A DNA stretch of 64,000 nt from Pseudobutyrivibrio sp. MD2005 (GCF_000621865.1 NZ_JHXE01000001.1:186001-250000), one strand, 5' to 3'. Shown: positions 8,008 to 17,152, counted from the first letter of the stretch. A program made the numbers and translations. The notes: a model not told the origin generated them from the letters alone.

Positions 8008-8570
8008 TGGAAACAAATTTATGTGTAGCCGGATTCGGCGGACAGGGCGTTATGACCCTCGGCAAATTCCTTGCTTCTGCAACCTGTGACTCAACAGATA
8101 AGAATGTAACATTCTTCCCTTCATACGGCGCAGAACAGCGTGGTGGTACAGCAAACTGCTACGTAGTTATTTCTGATGAAATGATTGGTGCACCACTTGG
8201 AGATACAATGGATGACCTTATCGTTATGAACGGTCCATCATTAAAAAAGTTTATCGGAACACTAAAGCCAGGTGGAAGACTTTTCATCAATAGCTCAATC
8301 GTTAAGGACAAAATTGAAAGAACAGACGTTGAAATCGTTGAAGCACCTGTAACAGAACTTGCTCTTGAAATGGGAAATGCAAAGGTTCTTAACGTTATCA
8401 TGCTTGGTGTTTATGTAGGATATACAGAGGTTATCGCTCCAGAAATCGTATGGGGCACAGTAGAGCACAAGCTTTCAAGCAAGCCAAAGCTTTTACCTCT
8501 CAACAAAGCAGCATTTGATAAGGGTCTTGAAATTGGACGTCAGTTCAAGGAAAAGAATGGCAAGAACTAG
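8007..8570 (+). CDS. 2-oxoacid:ferredoxin oxidoreductase, gamma subunit
   Basis: A 187-residue gamma subunit. The N-terminal CVAGFGGQGVMTLGKFLA and the following FFPSYGAEQRGGTANCYVVIS are typical of this CoA-site subunit. Its ATG overlaps the beta stop. With the preceding three genes it completes the enzyme. Ptb starts 24 nt later, so acyl-CoA made here could be turned to acyl phosphate by the next gene product. Confidence 0.9.
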   Translation: METNLCVAGFGGQGVMTLGKFLASATCDSTDKNVTFFPSYGAEQRGGTANCYVVISDEMIGAPLGDTMDDLIVMNGPSLKKFIGTLKPGGRLFINSSIVKDKIERTDVEIVEAPVTELALEMGNAKVLNVIMLGVYVGYTEVIAPEIVWGTVEHKLSSKPKLLPLNKAAFDKGLEIGRQFKEKNGKN

Positions 8571-8594
8571 TTAGTAAATGAAAGGTAGAAGCAG

Positions 8595-9506
8595 ATGGTA
8601 TTTCACAATTTTGATGAATTAATTGCAAAGGTAAAGGGCGCACCTTCAAAAAAGATTATGGCCGTTGCCTGTGCAAATGATGAGCATACTCTAGAAGCAG
8701 TTGTAAATGCTAGAAGAGAAGGCATCATTGAGCCAATTTTAGTTGGTGAAAAAAAGATTATTGATGAAATCCTTGGAGAGCTTAATGAAGTAATCCCAGA
8801 GGAGAACATAATTGATGTTCCAGCTGATGATTTGCAGCAAGCCTGCGAAAAGGCAGTAAAGCTTGTTAGTGAAGGCAAGGCTGATTTCCTCATGAAGGGT
8901 AAGGTTGATACAAAGATTATCCTTAAGGAAGTTGTTAATAAGGAATATGGACTTGGGCAGGGAAGACTTATGTCTCACTTTACCATGTTTGAGGTTCCAA
9001 CTTATCACAAGGTAATTCTTCCAGTTGATGGCGGAATGGTAACATACCCAGACCTTCAGCAGAAGAAGGAGATTATCCAAAATACAGTAGATACACTTTG
9101 CGCAATGGGATATGACTGCCCAAAGGTAGGTGTGCTTGCATGTGTTGAAAAGGTTAATCCAAAGATGCCAGAGTCTGTTGATGCAGCAGAACTTCAGGCA
9201 ATGAATGAGCGTGGCGAGATTACAAACTGTATCGTAGAAGGACCTATTCAGTATGACTGCGTTATGAGAAAGGATCTTGCTGAGTTTAAGGGGCTCAACT
9301 CACGTGTAGCTGGAGACCCAGACATACTTGTTGCACCAAACATCCATGCCGGAAATATTATGGGCAAGATGTATGCAATTAGCTGTGGTGCAAAGATGGC
9401 GGGATTTATCGTTGGTGCTAAGTGCCCAATCGTTATGGTTTCCCGCAGTTCAACAGCAGAAGAGAAATATCTTTCAATAGTAGTTTCTGCAGCAGCTGTT
9501 AAATAA
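8595..9506 (+). CDS. ptb: Phosphate butyryltransferase (phosphotransbutyrylase)
   Basis: A 303-residue enzyme of the phosphate acetyl/butyryltransferase family. It converts butyryl-CoA (or another short acyl-CoA) and phosphate to acyl phosphate and CoA. Recognisable blocks are LKGKVDT-like MKGKVDTKIILKEVV, GRLMSHFTMFEVPTYHK, and the C-terminal DILVAPNIHAGNIMGK, GFIVGAKCPIVMVSRSSTAEEKYLSI. Length fits Ptb rather than the longer Pta. It is followed 11 nt later by butyrate kinase, the normal partner. Given the 2-oxoacid oxidoreductase upstream, branched-chain acyl-CoA is as likely a substrate as butyryl-CoA. Confidence 0.9.
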   Translation: MVFHNFDELIAKVKGAPSKKIMAVACANDEHTLEAVVNARREGIIEPILVGEKKIIDEILGELNEVIPEENIIDVPADDLQQACEKAVKLVSEGKADFLMKGKVDTKIILKEVVNKEYGLGQGRLMSHFTMFEVPTYHKVILPVDGGMVTYPDLQQKKEIIQNTVDTLCAMGYDCPKVGVLACVEKVNPKMPESVDAAELQAMNERGEITNCIVEGPIQYDCVMRKDLAEFKGLNSRVAGDPDILVAPNIHAGNIMGKMYAISCGAKMAGFIVGAKCPIVMVSRSSTAEEKYLSIVVSAAAVK

Positions 9507-9517
9507 AGGAGATAGTT

Positions 9518-10585
9518 ATGGCAAATGAAAAAATACTAGTCATTAATCCAGGCTCTACATCAACAAAAATTGCTGTTTATCAGGCTGATGAACAGCAGTG
9601 GGTTGAGAGTATTGGACACACAATGGAAGACCTGAAGCCATATAAAACAATCTACGATCAGCTTGATATGAGAAAAGAACTTATCATGGCATGCCTATCA
9701 AAACATGGTGATAAGTTGGATTCTTTTGGAGCAATCGTAGGCCGTGGCGGAGCACTCCCTCCAGTAAAGACTGGAGCCTATGAGGTCAATGACAAGATGG
9801 TGGAGACACTTCAGTTTCACCCAGTTGATCAGCACGCAAGTAATCTTGGGGCTGGCATTGCATATAGCATTGCAAAAGAGATTGGCGTTAAGGCTTACAT
9901 CTATGATGCAATCACTGTAGATGAGATGACAGAGGTAAACAAGATTACAGGTATTAAGGGCATCAGAGTTCCTGCAAAGGGACACAACCTTAACACCCGT
10001 GCAGCAGCATTAAAGCTTTGCAAGGATAAAGGTATCGATTACAACAAGGCAAATATTATTGTGGCGCATTTAGGTGGTGGTATTACAGTAAACCTTCACT
10101 CAAATGGCCAGATAGTAGATTTCTTTAATGATGAAATCGGCACCTTTGCACCAGAGCGAGCTGGTGGACTTCCTACATACGCCCTTGTTGATATGTGCTA
10201 CAGCGGTGAGTACACAAAAGAAGAATTGATGAAAAAACTTCAGCGTAAGGGCGGAATCGCTTCTTACCTTGGAACAGCAGATATGCGTGAAGTAGAGCAG
10301 ATGGTTGTTGATGGAAATGAGGAGGCAGCGCTTCTATTTGAAGCAATGGCTTTAAACACAGCAAAAACAATTGCTCGTATCGCTCCATCAGTTGATGGAA
10401 AGATAGATTACATCGTTCTTACTGGTGGCCTTGCTTATTCAGATATGTTTGTAGATTCAATCAAGAAGCATGTAGGTTTTGTTGGACCTATCGAAGTGAT
10501 TCCAGGTGAAAATGAAATGAAGGCTCTTGCAGAAGGAACACTTCGTGTTATGAGAGGCGAAGAAAAGGCAAGAATCTTCGAATAA
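9518..10585 (+). CDS. buk: Butyrate kinase
   Basis: A 355-residue member of the acetokinase group of the ASKHA superfamily. It makes ATP and a carboxylate from acyl phosphate. The phosphate-1 motif INPGSTSTKIAVYQ is at about residues 9-22, with HLGGGITVNLHSNG and the adenosine-binding IVLTGGLAYSD further on. It is coupled to ptb and so conserves energy as ATP. Length and the absence of the acetate-kinase-specific insert fit Buk, with isobutyrate or isovalerate as alternative products. Confidence 0.9.
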   Translation: MANEKILVINPGSTSTKIAVYQADEQQWVESIGHTMEDLKPYKTIYDQLDMRKELIMACLSKHGDKLDSFGAIVGRGGALPPVKTGAYEVNDKMVETLQFHPVDQHASNLGAGIAYSIAKEIGVKAYIYDAITVDEMTEVNKITGIKGIRVPAKGHNLNTRAAALKLCKDKGIDYNKANIIVAHLGGGITVNLHSNGQIVDFFNDEIGTFAPERAGGLPTYALVDMCYSGEYTKEELMKKLQRKGGIASYLGTADMREVEQMVVDGNEEAALLFEAMALNTAKTIARIAPSVDGKIDYIVLTGGLAYSDMFVDSIKKHVGFVGPIEVIPGENEMKALAEGTLRVMRGEEKARIFE

Positions 10586-10611
10586 GTTATTGAAAATTTG
10601 GAGATTAATAA

Positions 10612-11826
10612 ATGAAAAATACTAATAGATGGATTTATGCAATAGCTGGCGTAATCGTGCTTTTGTTTGCAGGATTAATCTATGCATGGAGCGTACTTTC
10701 CAGTCCTATTGCTTCGGAGTTTACTTCTTGGAGCAAGGGGGCACTTTCCTTAACCTTCACTCTTGCAATGAGCTTCTTTTGCATAGGCGGACTTATTGCA
10801 GGATTAGTAGCAGGAAAAATTAAGGAAAGATACATCTTTATCACATCAGCTGTGCTTTTCTTAATTGGCTTTGAATTAGTCAGCGTGATTTCTTCTATTG
10901 GAATGCTTTACTTAGGCTTTGGTGTGTTAGCCGGCCTAGGAGCAGGTTTCTCCTATAATGCCGTCATGGGAAGCGTAACTAAATGGTTCCCAGACAAAAA
11001 AGGACTTATTTCTGGAATCCTTCTTATGGGATTTGGAATTGGTGCTTTTATTATAGGAAAGGTTTATGCGGGACTTCTGGGTTCATATGGATGGAGAACA
11101 GAGTTTAAAGCTCTTGGAATTATCGTATTTGCGGTAATCTTCATCGGAGCATTTATCGTAAGAAAACCTACTGCCGAAGAGCAGAAAGTATATGCGGTAG
11201 AAGAGCAAAAATCAAAGAACGACACATCAGAGGATTACACAACAATAGAAATGATTTCGAAGGTGAGCTTTTGGCTTTACTTCGTATATGCGATATTGCT
11301 AAGCGCGGCAGCTCTTGCACTTATCGCACAGGCAAGTGGAATAGTTACAGAGACAGCACCTGCTCTTGAAGCAGGAGGAATTGCCACAATCGTAGGACTT
11401 ATTTCCGTATTCAACGGAATTGGTCGAGTGATTTTTGGCGGCTTGTATGACAAGCTTGGACAGAAGAAAACAATGCTTTTAAACTGTGGGCTTTACTTAG
11501 TTTCAGTACTTATCAACATTGTTGGAATAAATGCAGCAAGTCTTCCACTTGTAGTAGTAGGATTTATATTCTTTGGCCTCTCATACGGTGGGGTCACACC
11601 AACAAACTCGGCATACATAATGGACTTCTATGGTGTTAAGAATTATCCAGTAAACTTTTCAATTATCAATTTGAATTTGCTATTAGCATCATTTGGCGGG
11701 ACTCTTGCAGGCATGATTTACGATATGCAAGGAACATATCTTAGCATTTTCATGATAATGATTGGAGCAATTGTACTTGCGACAATTTGCACTTTATTAA
11801 TTAAAAGACCTGCGAAAGGAAAATAG
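10612..11826 (+). CDS. MFS transporter, oxalate/formate antiporter-like
   Basis: A 404-residue membrane protein with about twelve hydrophobic segments. The start MKNTNRWIYAIAGVIVLLFAGLIYAWSVLSSPI is typical of the OFA (oxalate/formate antiporter) branch of the major facilitator superfamily, and LGAGFSYNAVMGSVTKWFPDKKGLISG and NGIGRVIFGGLYDKLGQKKTM match its conserved loops. It probably carries a carboxylic acid across the membrane. It follows buk by 26 nt and so may export the fermentation acid or import the substrate of the locus. Confidence 0.8.
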   Translation: MKNTNRWIYAIAGVIVLLFAGLIYAWSVLSSPIASEFTSWSKGALSLTFTLAMSFFCIGGLIAGLVAGKIKERYIFITSAVLFLIGFELVSVISSIGMLYLGFGVLAGLGAGFSYNAVMGSVTKWFPDKKGLISGILLMGFGIGAFIIGKVYAGLLGSYGWRTEFKALGIIVFAVIFIGAFIVRKPTAEEQKVYAVEEQKSKNDTSEDYTTIEMISKVSFWLYFVYAILLSAAALALIAQASGIVTETAPALEAGGIATIVGLISVFNGIGRVIFGGLYDKLGQKKTMLLNCGLYLVSVLINIVGINAASLPLVVVGFIFFGLSYGGVTPTNSAYIMDFYGVKNYPVNFSIINLNLLLASFGGTLAGMIYDMQGTYLSIFMIMIGAIVLATICTLLIKRPAKGK

Positions 11827-11828
11827 AA

Positions 11829-12260
11829 ATGGATGATAAAATTCGCTTTTTCAGATGGAATGTAATCATCAATGTATGTATGGCCCTTTCAATCAATACG
11901 ACAGCGACCATACTAGCAGGTGGGGATTCCTTGTCTGGTTGGGTAAGAGGATGTTGTTGCGCTTTTACAATCAATACTGTAGCGGCAGTCATTCTTCCAA
12001 TGGGGTTAATTGGCAGTTGGTTTGCAGAAAAAATCTGTAAGACCAAGCCTGGCACTTTTAAAGAGATAATAGCAAGGAATTTCATCGTAAATGCAATATA
12101 CGTGACCATAGTAAGCTTCTGTATGGCCATTATTAATGTTGGAGTTGGGGACAGTCTTATATCGGCGTGGGTTTCTACCTATCCTATTCTTCATATTGTA
12201 GGCCTTATTACAAGTATTGTTATCGAGAAGCCAGTAACTAAATTAGCGTATGGCAAATAA
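11829..12260 (+). CDS. Small four-helix membrane protein (DUF2798-like)
   Basis: A 143-residue protein with four hydrophobic segments (about 12-30, 42-65, 80-105 and 112-130) and no recognisable catalytic motif. It begins two bases after the MFS stop, so it is in the same operon. The pattern of two repeated helical pairs resembles DUF2798 proteins. The product of 13301-13777 has a similar layout. Function unknown, possibly an accessory to the transporter or to a membrane step of the pathway. Confidence 0.55.
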   Translation: MDDKIRFFRWNVIINVCMALSINTTATILAGGDSLSGWVRGCCCAFTINTVAAVILPMGLIGSWFAEKICKTKPGTFKEIIARNFIVNAIYVTIVSFCMAIINVGVGDSLISAWVSTYPILHIVGLITSIVIEKPVTKLAYGK

Positions 12261-12274
12261 TTATTTGGTAAAAA

Positions 12275-12288
12275 TGTTCAGCGGAACA
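12275..12288. promoter_or_regulatory. Palindrome upstream of the flavin reductase gene
   Basis: TGTTC-AGCG-GAACA, a 5-bp inverted repeat in the 71-nt gap before the reductase gene. It could be an operator. No T-run follows, so it is not a terminator. Confidence 0.3.
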
Positions 12289-12331
12289 ATTTTATAAAAA
12301 GGAACTAGTAACAAATTAGGAGGTTTATGGT

Positions 12332-13276
12332 ATGAAAATTTTAGGACTTTCATGCGGAACAAGAAACGGCAACAACGATACAATGTGCCGTGTTGCTCTT
12401 GAAGCAGCAAAAGAAATGGGGGCAGAAATCGAGTTTATTCATGTATTTGATTGGGATATCAAGTACTGTTCAGGATGCGTAGCTTGCTCTAGAGGATTAG
12501 TAATGGGCAAGGGTATGATTTGTACTCAGAAGGATGATTATGCAGCGCTTTTCGATAAGATGGCAGAGGCTGATGGAGTATTAGTAGTTGACCCTATCTA
12601 CGAAAAGGGTGGTTCAGGATTATTTCACGTTCTTGCGGACCGCATGGGCCCTGGTCATGACATTGGAATGATGCATATGCTTGATGGCAAGCTCAAGGAA
12701 CAGGGCAAGGAAGGTCTCAACCCAATGTATCTTAAGAAGAAGGCAATTTCCTTCGTAGGTATCGGTGGTTCTGATTGGGCTTGTCGTGTTGAAACAGATC
12801 ACGCTATGCTTGCACTTAGCCCAGCTTGGAAGGTAATCAACAATGAATACTTCTCATGGTCTAAGGATGTAATCATGCAGGATGACAAGGTTGAGCGAAT
12901 GAAAGAAATCGGACGTAACCTTGTAGAGGCTGCAAAGGATGTTGAAAACGCTAAGTGGATGGGCAAAGAAGGTGCTTGCCCTCACTGCAACGGCAACAAC
13001 TTCTACATCTACCCAGGTACAACAGATTGCGAGTGCGAACTTTGTGGTCTCCACGGTACGCTTGAAGTTATTGACGGAGCATTTAAGTTCAAGTTTGATC
13101 CAGCAGATGAACACAAGGCTCACGATACAATTTCTGGAAAGAAGCTTCATGGGGATGATATCTTCCAGAATGAAGGACGTCTTATGAATTTATTCAAGGA
13201 TCCTGAGTTTAAAGCTCGTAAGGAGCACTATACTAATGTATGCGCTCCAACTCCTTCACCATCGAAGGCAGTTTAA
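12332..13276 (+). CDS. NAD(P)H-dependent flavin oxidoreductase with C-terminal zinc-ribbon-like tail
   Basis: A 314-residue protein. Residues 1 to about 190 form an NADPH-dependent FMN reductase/iron-sulfur flavoprotein fold: KILGLSCGTRNGNNDTMCRVALEAA is the FMN phosphate loop and YCSGCVACSRGLVMGKGMICTQKDDY the cysteine-bearing segment of this family. Residues about 210-255 carry C-x2-C and C-x-C-x2-C spacing (ACPHCNGNN, DCECELCG), which looks like a zinc ribbon or rubredoxin-like knuckle and is an unusual extension. RBS AGGAGG is in place. The substrate is unknown. In this neighbourhood it may reduce an enone or aromatic intermediate or shuttle electrons from ferredoxin or NADH. Confidence 0.7.
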   Translation: MKILGLSCGTRNGNNDTMCRVALEAAKEMGAEIEFIHVFDWDIKYCSGCVACSRGLVMGKGMICTQKDDYAALFDKMAEADGVLVVDPIYEKGGSGLFHVLADRMGPGHDIGMMHMLDGKLKEQGKEGLNPMYLKKKAISFVGIGGSDWACRVETDHAMLALSPAWKVINNEYFSWSKDVIMQDDKVERMKEIGRNLVEAAKDVENAKWMGKEGACPHCNGNNFYIYPGTTDCECELCGLHGTLEVIDGAFKFKFDPADEHKAHDTISGKKLHGDDIFQNEGRLMNLFKDPEFKARKEHYTNVCAPTPSPSKAV

Positions 13277-13300
13277 TTGTATTATTGGGAGGGTAAAGAA

Positions 13301-13777
13301 ATGGGAAAACCAAGCTTAAAGTTTTTTATTGTATTTAATCTAGTTATGAATATTCCACTTGCAACAGCAATGTCTATTGGCGGTATGATTTTTTCTGGAA
13401 ACACAGCGAACCTGCTTACTCCAGCACTACCTATTAATATATTAATTGGATTTGTGCTTGCATGTATCGTAAATGCGATATTCCCTATCCCGCTAATAGC
13501 CATGGGATTTCCTAGATTATTTAATATTGATCCTGAAAGCGTACCAGGAAGATTTTTGGGAAATGTACCTGTAGTAGTAATTTTTGTTGCAATCATTGGA
13601 CTTGTAATGAATTTTGTGAACGTGCAAATATTTGCCGGAGCACCAGCGCCAGCATTCCTATTTGCATTTATCGGGACATTCATTCCAATGTATGTTTTAT
13701 GCTATGTTGTAGCAATGATATTTATTCCAATCGCACAGGGCGCAGCTGCAAAAGCTGATGGAAAAGCTTTAGCTTAA
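13301..13777 (+). CDS. Small membrane protein, DUF2798-like
   Basis: A 158-residue, four-helix membrane protein. A longer frame starts at 13277 directly after the previous stop, but GGGAGGG at about 13287-13293 supports ATG 13301 (MGKPSLKFFIVFNLVMN). Topology and rhythm resemble the 143-residue protein at 11829, suggesting a distant paralogue. It ends the catabolic region and is followed by a terminator. Function unknown. Confidence 0.6.
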   Translation: MGKPSLKFFIVFNLVMNIPLATAMSIGGMIFSGNTANLLTPALPINILIGFVLACIVNAIFPIPLIAMGFPRLFNIDPESVPGRFLGNVPVVVIFVAIIGLVMNFVNVQIFAGAPAPAFLFAFIGTFIPMYVLCYVVAMIFIPIAQGAAAKADGKALA

Positions 13778-13813
13778 AATAATAAAACTAAATTAAAAAT
13801 TGTTAGCCATCTT

Positions 13814-13855
13814 AAAGGTCATTCGTTATAAGAAACGGGTGGCCTTTATTTTTGT
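13814..13855 (+). terminator. Intrinsic terminator ending the catabolic region
   Basis: AAAGGTCATTCGTT pairs with AACGGGTGGCCTTT (14 pairs counting G-U) around a 6-nt loop, followed by ATTTTTG. Confidence 0.7.
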
Positions 13856-13945
13856 ACAATATACATAATATATATAAAGAATGTTCACATTTTATTGGTA
13901 GAATATATAACATCAGTAATTGGGGTTACCTGAAGGTAGAACATT

Positions 13946-16900
13946 ATGAACAAAGCTGAAATATTAAGAGAGAATCGGGATGAGCTCACAGGCCTTCTTG
14001 ATAAACAAGGCTTTTATATTTGGGCCCAGGAACTAATCGATACAGCTGAAGATTGTACTACATTTGCATTCATATTTTTTGATATGGATAACTTTAAGCT
14101 GTTTAATGCCAATTATGGCTTCGAAAAGGGCGATGAACTCTTAGTATCAATCTCTAAAATTGTAAAAAACATCTTTAAAGATCAATTGGTGGCCAAGTTC
14201 TCTGGTGACCATTTTGTAGTGTGCACAAATACAACTCAGATTATCACATCAATTACCGAAGTAAGAAAACAAGTTAAAGAAATCCAAAAGAACATAAACC
14301 TTGAACTGAAGGCTGGAGTTTATGTTTTAGATGGAGAAAGCACTGATGCTGTAAGATGCTGTGACAGGGCAAGAATGGCCTGTATCAGCATCAAGAAAAA
14401 ATACGATGTTGCTTATAGATTTTATGACGAAGAATTGGGCGGAAGCCTAATCCGTAAGCAGTTCATAATTGATAATTTAGATGAAGCATTAAAGGAAGGC
14501 TATATCCAGGTTTACTATCAGCCTATAGTAAGAAGTTACACAGGAGATGTTTGTGGCTGGGAAGCACTGGTGCGCTGGATTGATCCGGCTAGGGGCGTGG
14601 TATATCCAAATGAGTTTATCTCAGTGCTGGAAGAATATCGACTGATTTATAAGCTGGATGCTTACGTGATTGAGCAGGTAATAAAAAACATAGCTACACA
14701 ATCAAAGGCTGGAAGTCCTGGAGCAGTTCCAGTTTCTATCAACTTGTCCAGAATCGATTTTGAAGCTCTTGATATAGTGCCTTATATAGATGAATTAATT
14801 GCTCGATATGAGGTAAATCCAAAGCTGTTTAAGTTTGAAATAACTGAAAGCGTACTTATGGAAAATCCAAGATTTATCCAGGAACAGATTAGTAGACTTC
14901 GAAATAAAGGATACGATGTTTGGATGGATGATTTTGGAAGTGGCTATTCATCGTTAAATGTCTTAAAGAATTTTGAATTCGATTTGATAAAAATCGATAT
15001 GGAATTCCTGCGTGGTTTTGACTCTTCTGATGACGGAAAAATAATCATTAAGCACATGGTTTCCATGATAAAAAATCTGGGCTTCCATACACTTGCAGAA
15101 GGCGTTGAAACAACTGAACAAATGGAATTTTTGCAGGATATTGGCTGTGAGTTGATTCAGGGATATCTGATTGGAAGACCTATGCCGTTTGAAGAAGGTC
15201 TTGGCATGATAGCTAAAAATGGTCTTCAGTTTGAGAGATTATTTGATAGAGAATTCTACAATGATATTGGTAGAATTGATGTACTAAAACAAAATCCACT
15301 AGATGGAATGGATAGGGTTCTTAATAGTAAGAGATTGCCTCTTGCCATTGGCGTGGTAAAAGATGACAAATGGAAATTCGTGTATGCTAATGATGGATAC
15401 AAACAAGAGATTAAAGTATTTGGGCATGAGACATTAGATATTGTTGAAAAGATGATTAACCAAAATGGGTGGTCATGGATACAAAGAAATGAATTTTGGG
15501 AAATCTGCGCCATAAGCAAGGAAACGAAGCGAACAGAAAGTATTCAATTTGTTGAGAACGGCAAAATCTATAATATGAAAGTACATCATATTACATCAGA
15601 CGAAGAAACAAACAGTGCAGCTTACCTTGTAAGTATTCGCGGGTATTCAATACATTCAAACGAAAGTCTTGAAAACAAAACATCAGTAATAAGTAAGTAT
15701 TTATTCTCTTTATATGAGTGTATTGATATATTCGGATTGAATGTAGACTTTTATGAAAATCTATATTTGGTTAATAGTAAGTTACATATTAAAGACAAAG
15801 ATAATATTCCAAAGAATGTCATTAAAGAAATTGCGAAGCAGTGCATTTATAAAGATGATAGAGAATTATATCTCAAATTTATGAATCTGGATGACGTTGA
15901 GCAAAGATTAGAGGCAGAAAAGAATGGAATTAAAGTTGCATTCTTTAGAATAAAGGATTCATTGAATAAATATGTATGGAAGAAGGTGACAATTCGAGTT
16001 GTAAGATATCTGGAATTAGAAGTGCTGCTTAGCTGTGTTAGCGAAGCAACAAGCGAAATATCTGATTATTTGGATAAGCTTAGATATGAAGAAAGAGAAA
16101 ATCTATATTCAAAACAAACGATAGCTGGAAAACATATAGAAGATTACGCCTTTGAGAATATTCTTAAGTTATTGCCAGTTGGTGTATTTTGGAAGGATAA
16201 AGAACGGAGATTTGTTGGCGCAAATCAGATGTTCTTAGATTACTATGGCCTTAAATCACAAGAAAGCATACGGGGAAAAACAGACGAGGACATGGGTTGG
16301 CATATCAATCCAGAGCCATTCATGAAAGATGAACTGGCAGTAGTAAATGAAGGAAAAGCAATTAAAAATGTGCAGGGCGAATGCATTGTTCAAGGTGTGG
16401 TTCGTAAAATAGTAGCCAGTAAACAGCCTTTTTATGTTGATGGCAAAATCATGGGATTGATTGGATTTTTCAGTGATGTAACAGAACAGCTGGAAGAGAA
16501 AGAAAAGTTAGAGTTGCTTTCTAATACTGATCAGCTAACCGGGTTACTTAATAGAAGAGCATTTGACAATATTATTCAAAAGTATGTGGCTCAGTATGAT
16601 AAAGATTGTACTGATTTTGTTATGGTGCTCATTGATGTGGATAAATTCAAGAAGATTAATGATATGTATGGACATGATTTTGGCGATAAAGTACTCATTA
16701 AATCTGCAGAGATAATCAGGAATATTACATCAAATAATAGTGTGGCATTTAGAATTGGAGGAGATGAATTCGCGATACTTCATCAGTATAAATCTAATAC
16801 TGAAATCAAAAGTATTGAACAGGAACTTCAAATAAAGTTTGCCGAAATTGAGAGAATTGCAGGCTTTGATATTAAAGTGCGCGTATCTATAGGTTACTCT

Positions 16901-16987
16901 ACCTACTCTCAGTGCAAAGATGTTCATATTCTCTTTAACAATGCTGATAAGTCAATGTATGAAGACAAGGCAAAACATAAAAAATGA
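13946..16987 (+). CDS. GGDEF-EAL-PAS-GGDEF cyclic di-GMP protein
   Basis: A 1013-residue soluble signalling protein. Residues 1-165 are a GGDEF domain whose signature is changed to FSGDHF (85-90), so it is probably inactive as a cyclase. Residues about 170-430 are an EAL phosphodiesterase domain with EALVRW (206-211), FEITESV, MDDFGSGYSSL (327-337), LIKID and LAEGVET, all expected metal and catalytic positions being present. A middle region (about 440-720) has no obvious match. A PAS-like domain lies at about 730-850 (LLPVGVFWKDKERRFVGANQ, FSDVTEQ), followed by a second GGDEF domain with intact RIGGDEF (938-942). It may both make and break c-di-GMP in response to a ligand. It is monocistronic between two terminators. 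Confidence 0.88.
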   Translation: MNKAEILRENRDELTGLLDKQGFYIWAQELIDTAEDCTTFAFIFFDMDNFKLFNANYGFEKGDELLVSISKIVKNIFKDQLVAKFSGDHFVVCTNTTQIITSITEVRKQVKEIQKNINLELKAGVYVLDGESTDAVRCCDRARMACISIKKKYDVAYRFYDEELGGSLIRKQFIIDNLDEALKEGYIQVYYQPIVRSYTGDVCGWEALVRWIDPARGVVYPNEFISVLEEYRLIYKLDAYVIEQVIKNIATQSKAGSPGAVPVSINLSRIDFEALDIVPYIDELIARYEVNPKLFKFEITESVLMENPRFIQEQISRLRNKGYDVWMDDFGSGYSSLNVLKNFEFDLIKIDMEFLRGFDSSDDGKIIIKHMVSMIKNLGFHTLAEGVETTEQMEFLQDIGCELIQGYLIGRPMPFEEGLGMIAKNGLQFERLFDREFYNDIGRIDVLKQNPLDGMDRVLNSKRLPLAIGVVKDDKWKFVYANDGYKQEIKVFGHETLDIVEKMINQNGWSWIQRNEFWEICAISKETKRTESIQFVENGKIYNMKVHHITSDEETNSAAYLVSIRGYSIHSNESLENKTSVISKYLFSLYECIDIFGLNVDFYENLYLVNSKLHIKDKDNIPKNVIKEIAKQCIYKDDRELYLKFMNLDDVEQRLEAEKNGIKVAFFRIKDSLNKYVWKKVTIRVVRYLELEVLLSCVSEATSEISDYLDKLRYEERENLYSKQTIAGKHIEDYAFENILKLLPVGVFWKDKERRFVGANQMFLDYYGLKSQESIRGKTDEDMGWHINPEPFMKDELAVVNEGKAIKNVQGECIVQGVVRKIVASKQPFYVDGKIMGLIGFFSDVTEQLEEKEKLELLSNTDQLTGLLNRRAFDNIIQKYVAQYDKDCTDFVMVLIDVDKFKKINDMYGHDFGDKVLIKSAEIIRNITSNNSVAFRIGGDEFAILHQYKSNTEIKSIEQELQIKFAEIERIAGFDIKVRVSIGYSTYSQCKDVHILFNNADKSMYEDKAKHKK

Positions 16988-16998
16988 TAACAAAATTG

Positions 16999-17035
16999 AA
17001 GGAATGCATTTTTCTATAATGCGTTCCTTTTTTTG
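16999..17035 (+). terminator. Intrinsic terminator after the c-di-GMP gene
   Basis: AAGGAATGCAT (16999-17009) pairs with ATGCGTTCCTT (17019-17029, one G-U) and is followed by TTTTTT. Confidence 0.8.
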
Positions 17036-17086
17036 TTTAGTGATATATATACAAAACCAGGCTCTTGAAAATGTGAAAAATGACGT

Positions 17087-17126
17087 TTTTTGATTAGCTG
17101 TGATTGTTTTTGATTATTTGTGATTG
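17087..17126 (+). promoter_or_regulatory. Two tandem 20-bp operator-like repeats before fruR
   Basis: Exact-period direct repeat: 17087-17106 and 17107-17126 match at 18 of 20 positions (core TGATTAnnTGTGATTG). A third, inverted copy (CAATCAAAGATAATCG, 13 of 16) is at 17163-17178, downstream of the -10. The repeats overlap the -35 box. DeoR-family regulators bind such direct repeats, so these are likely FruR sites. Confidence 0.65.
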
Positions 17127-17152
17127 CACATAACGTTTTTAGATGATATATT
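17124..17152 (+). promoter_or_regulatory. Sigma70-type promoter of the fructose operon
   Basis: TTGCAC (17124-17129), 17-nt spacer, TATATT (17147-17152). It is bracketed by the proposed FruR sites, so repression by occlusion is plausible. Confidence 0.65.
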
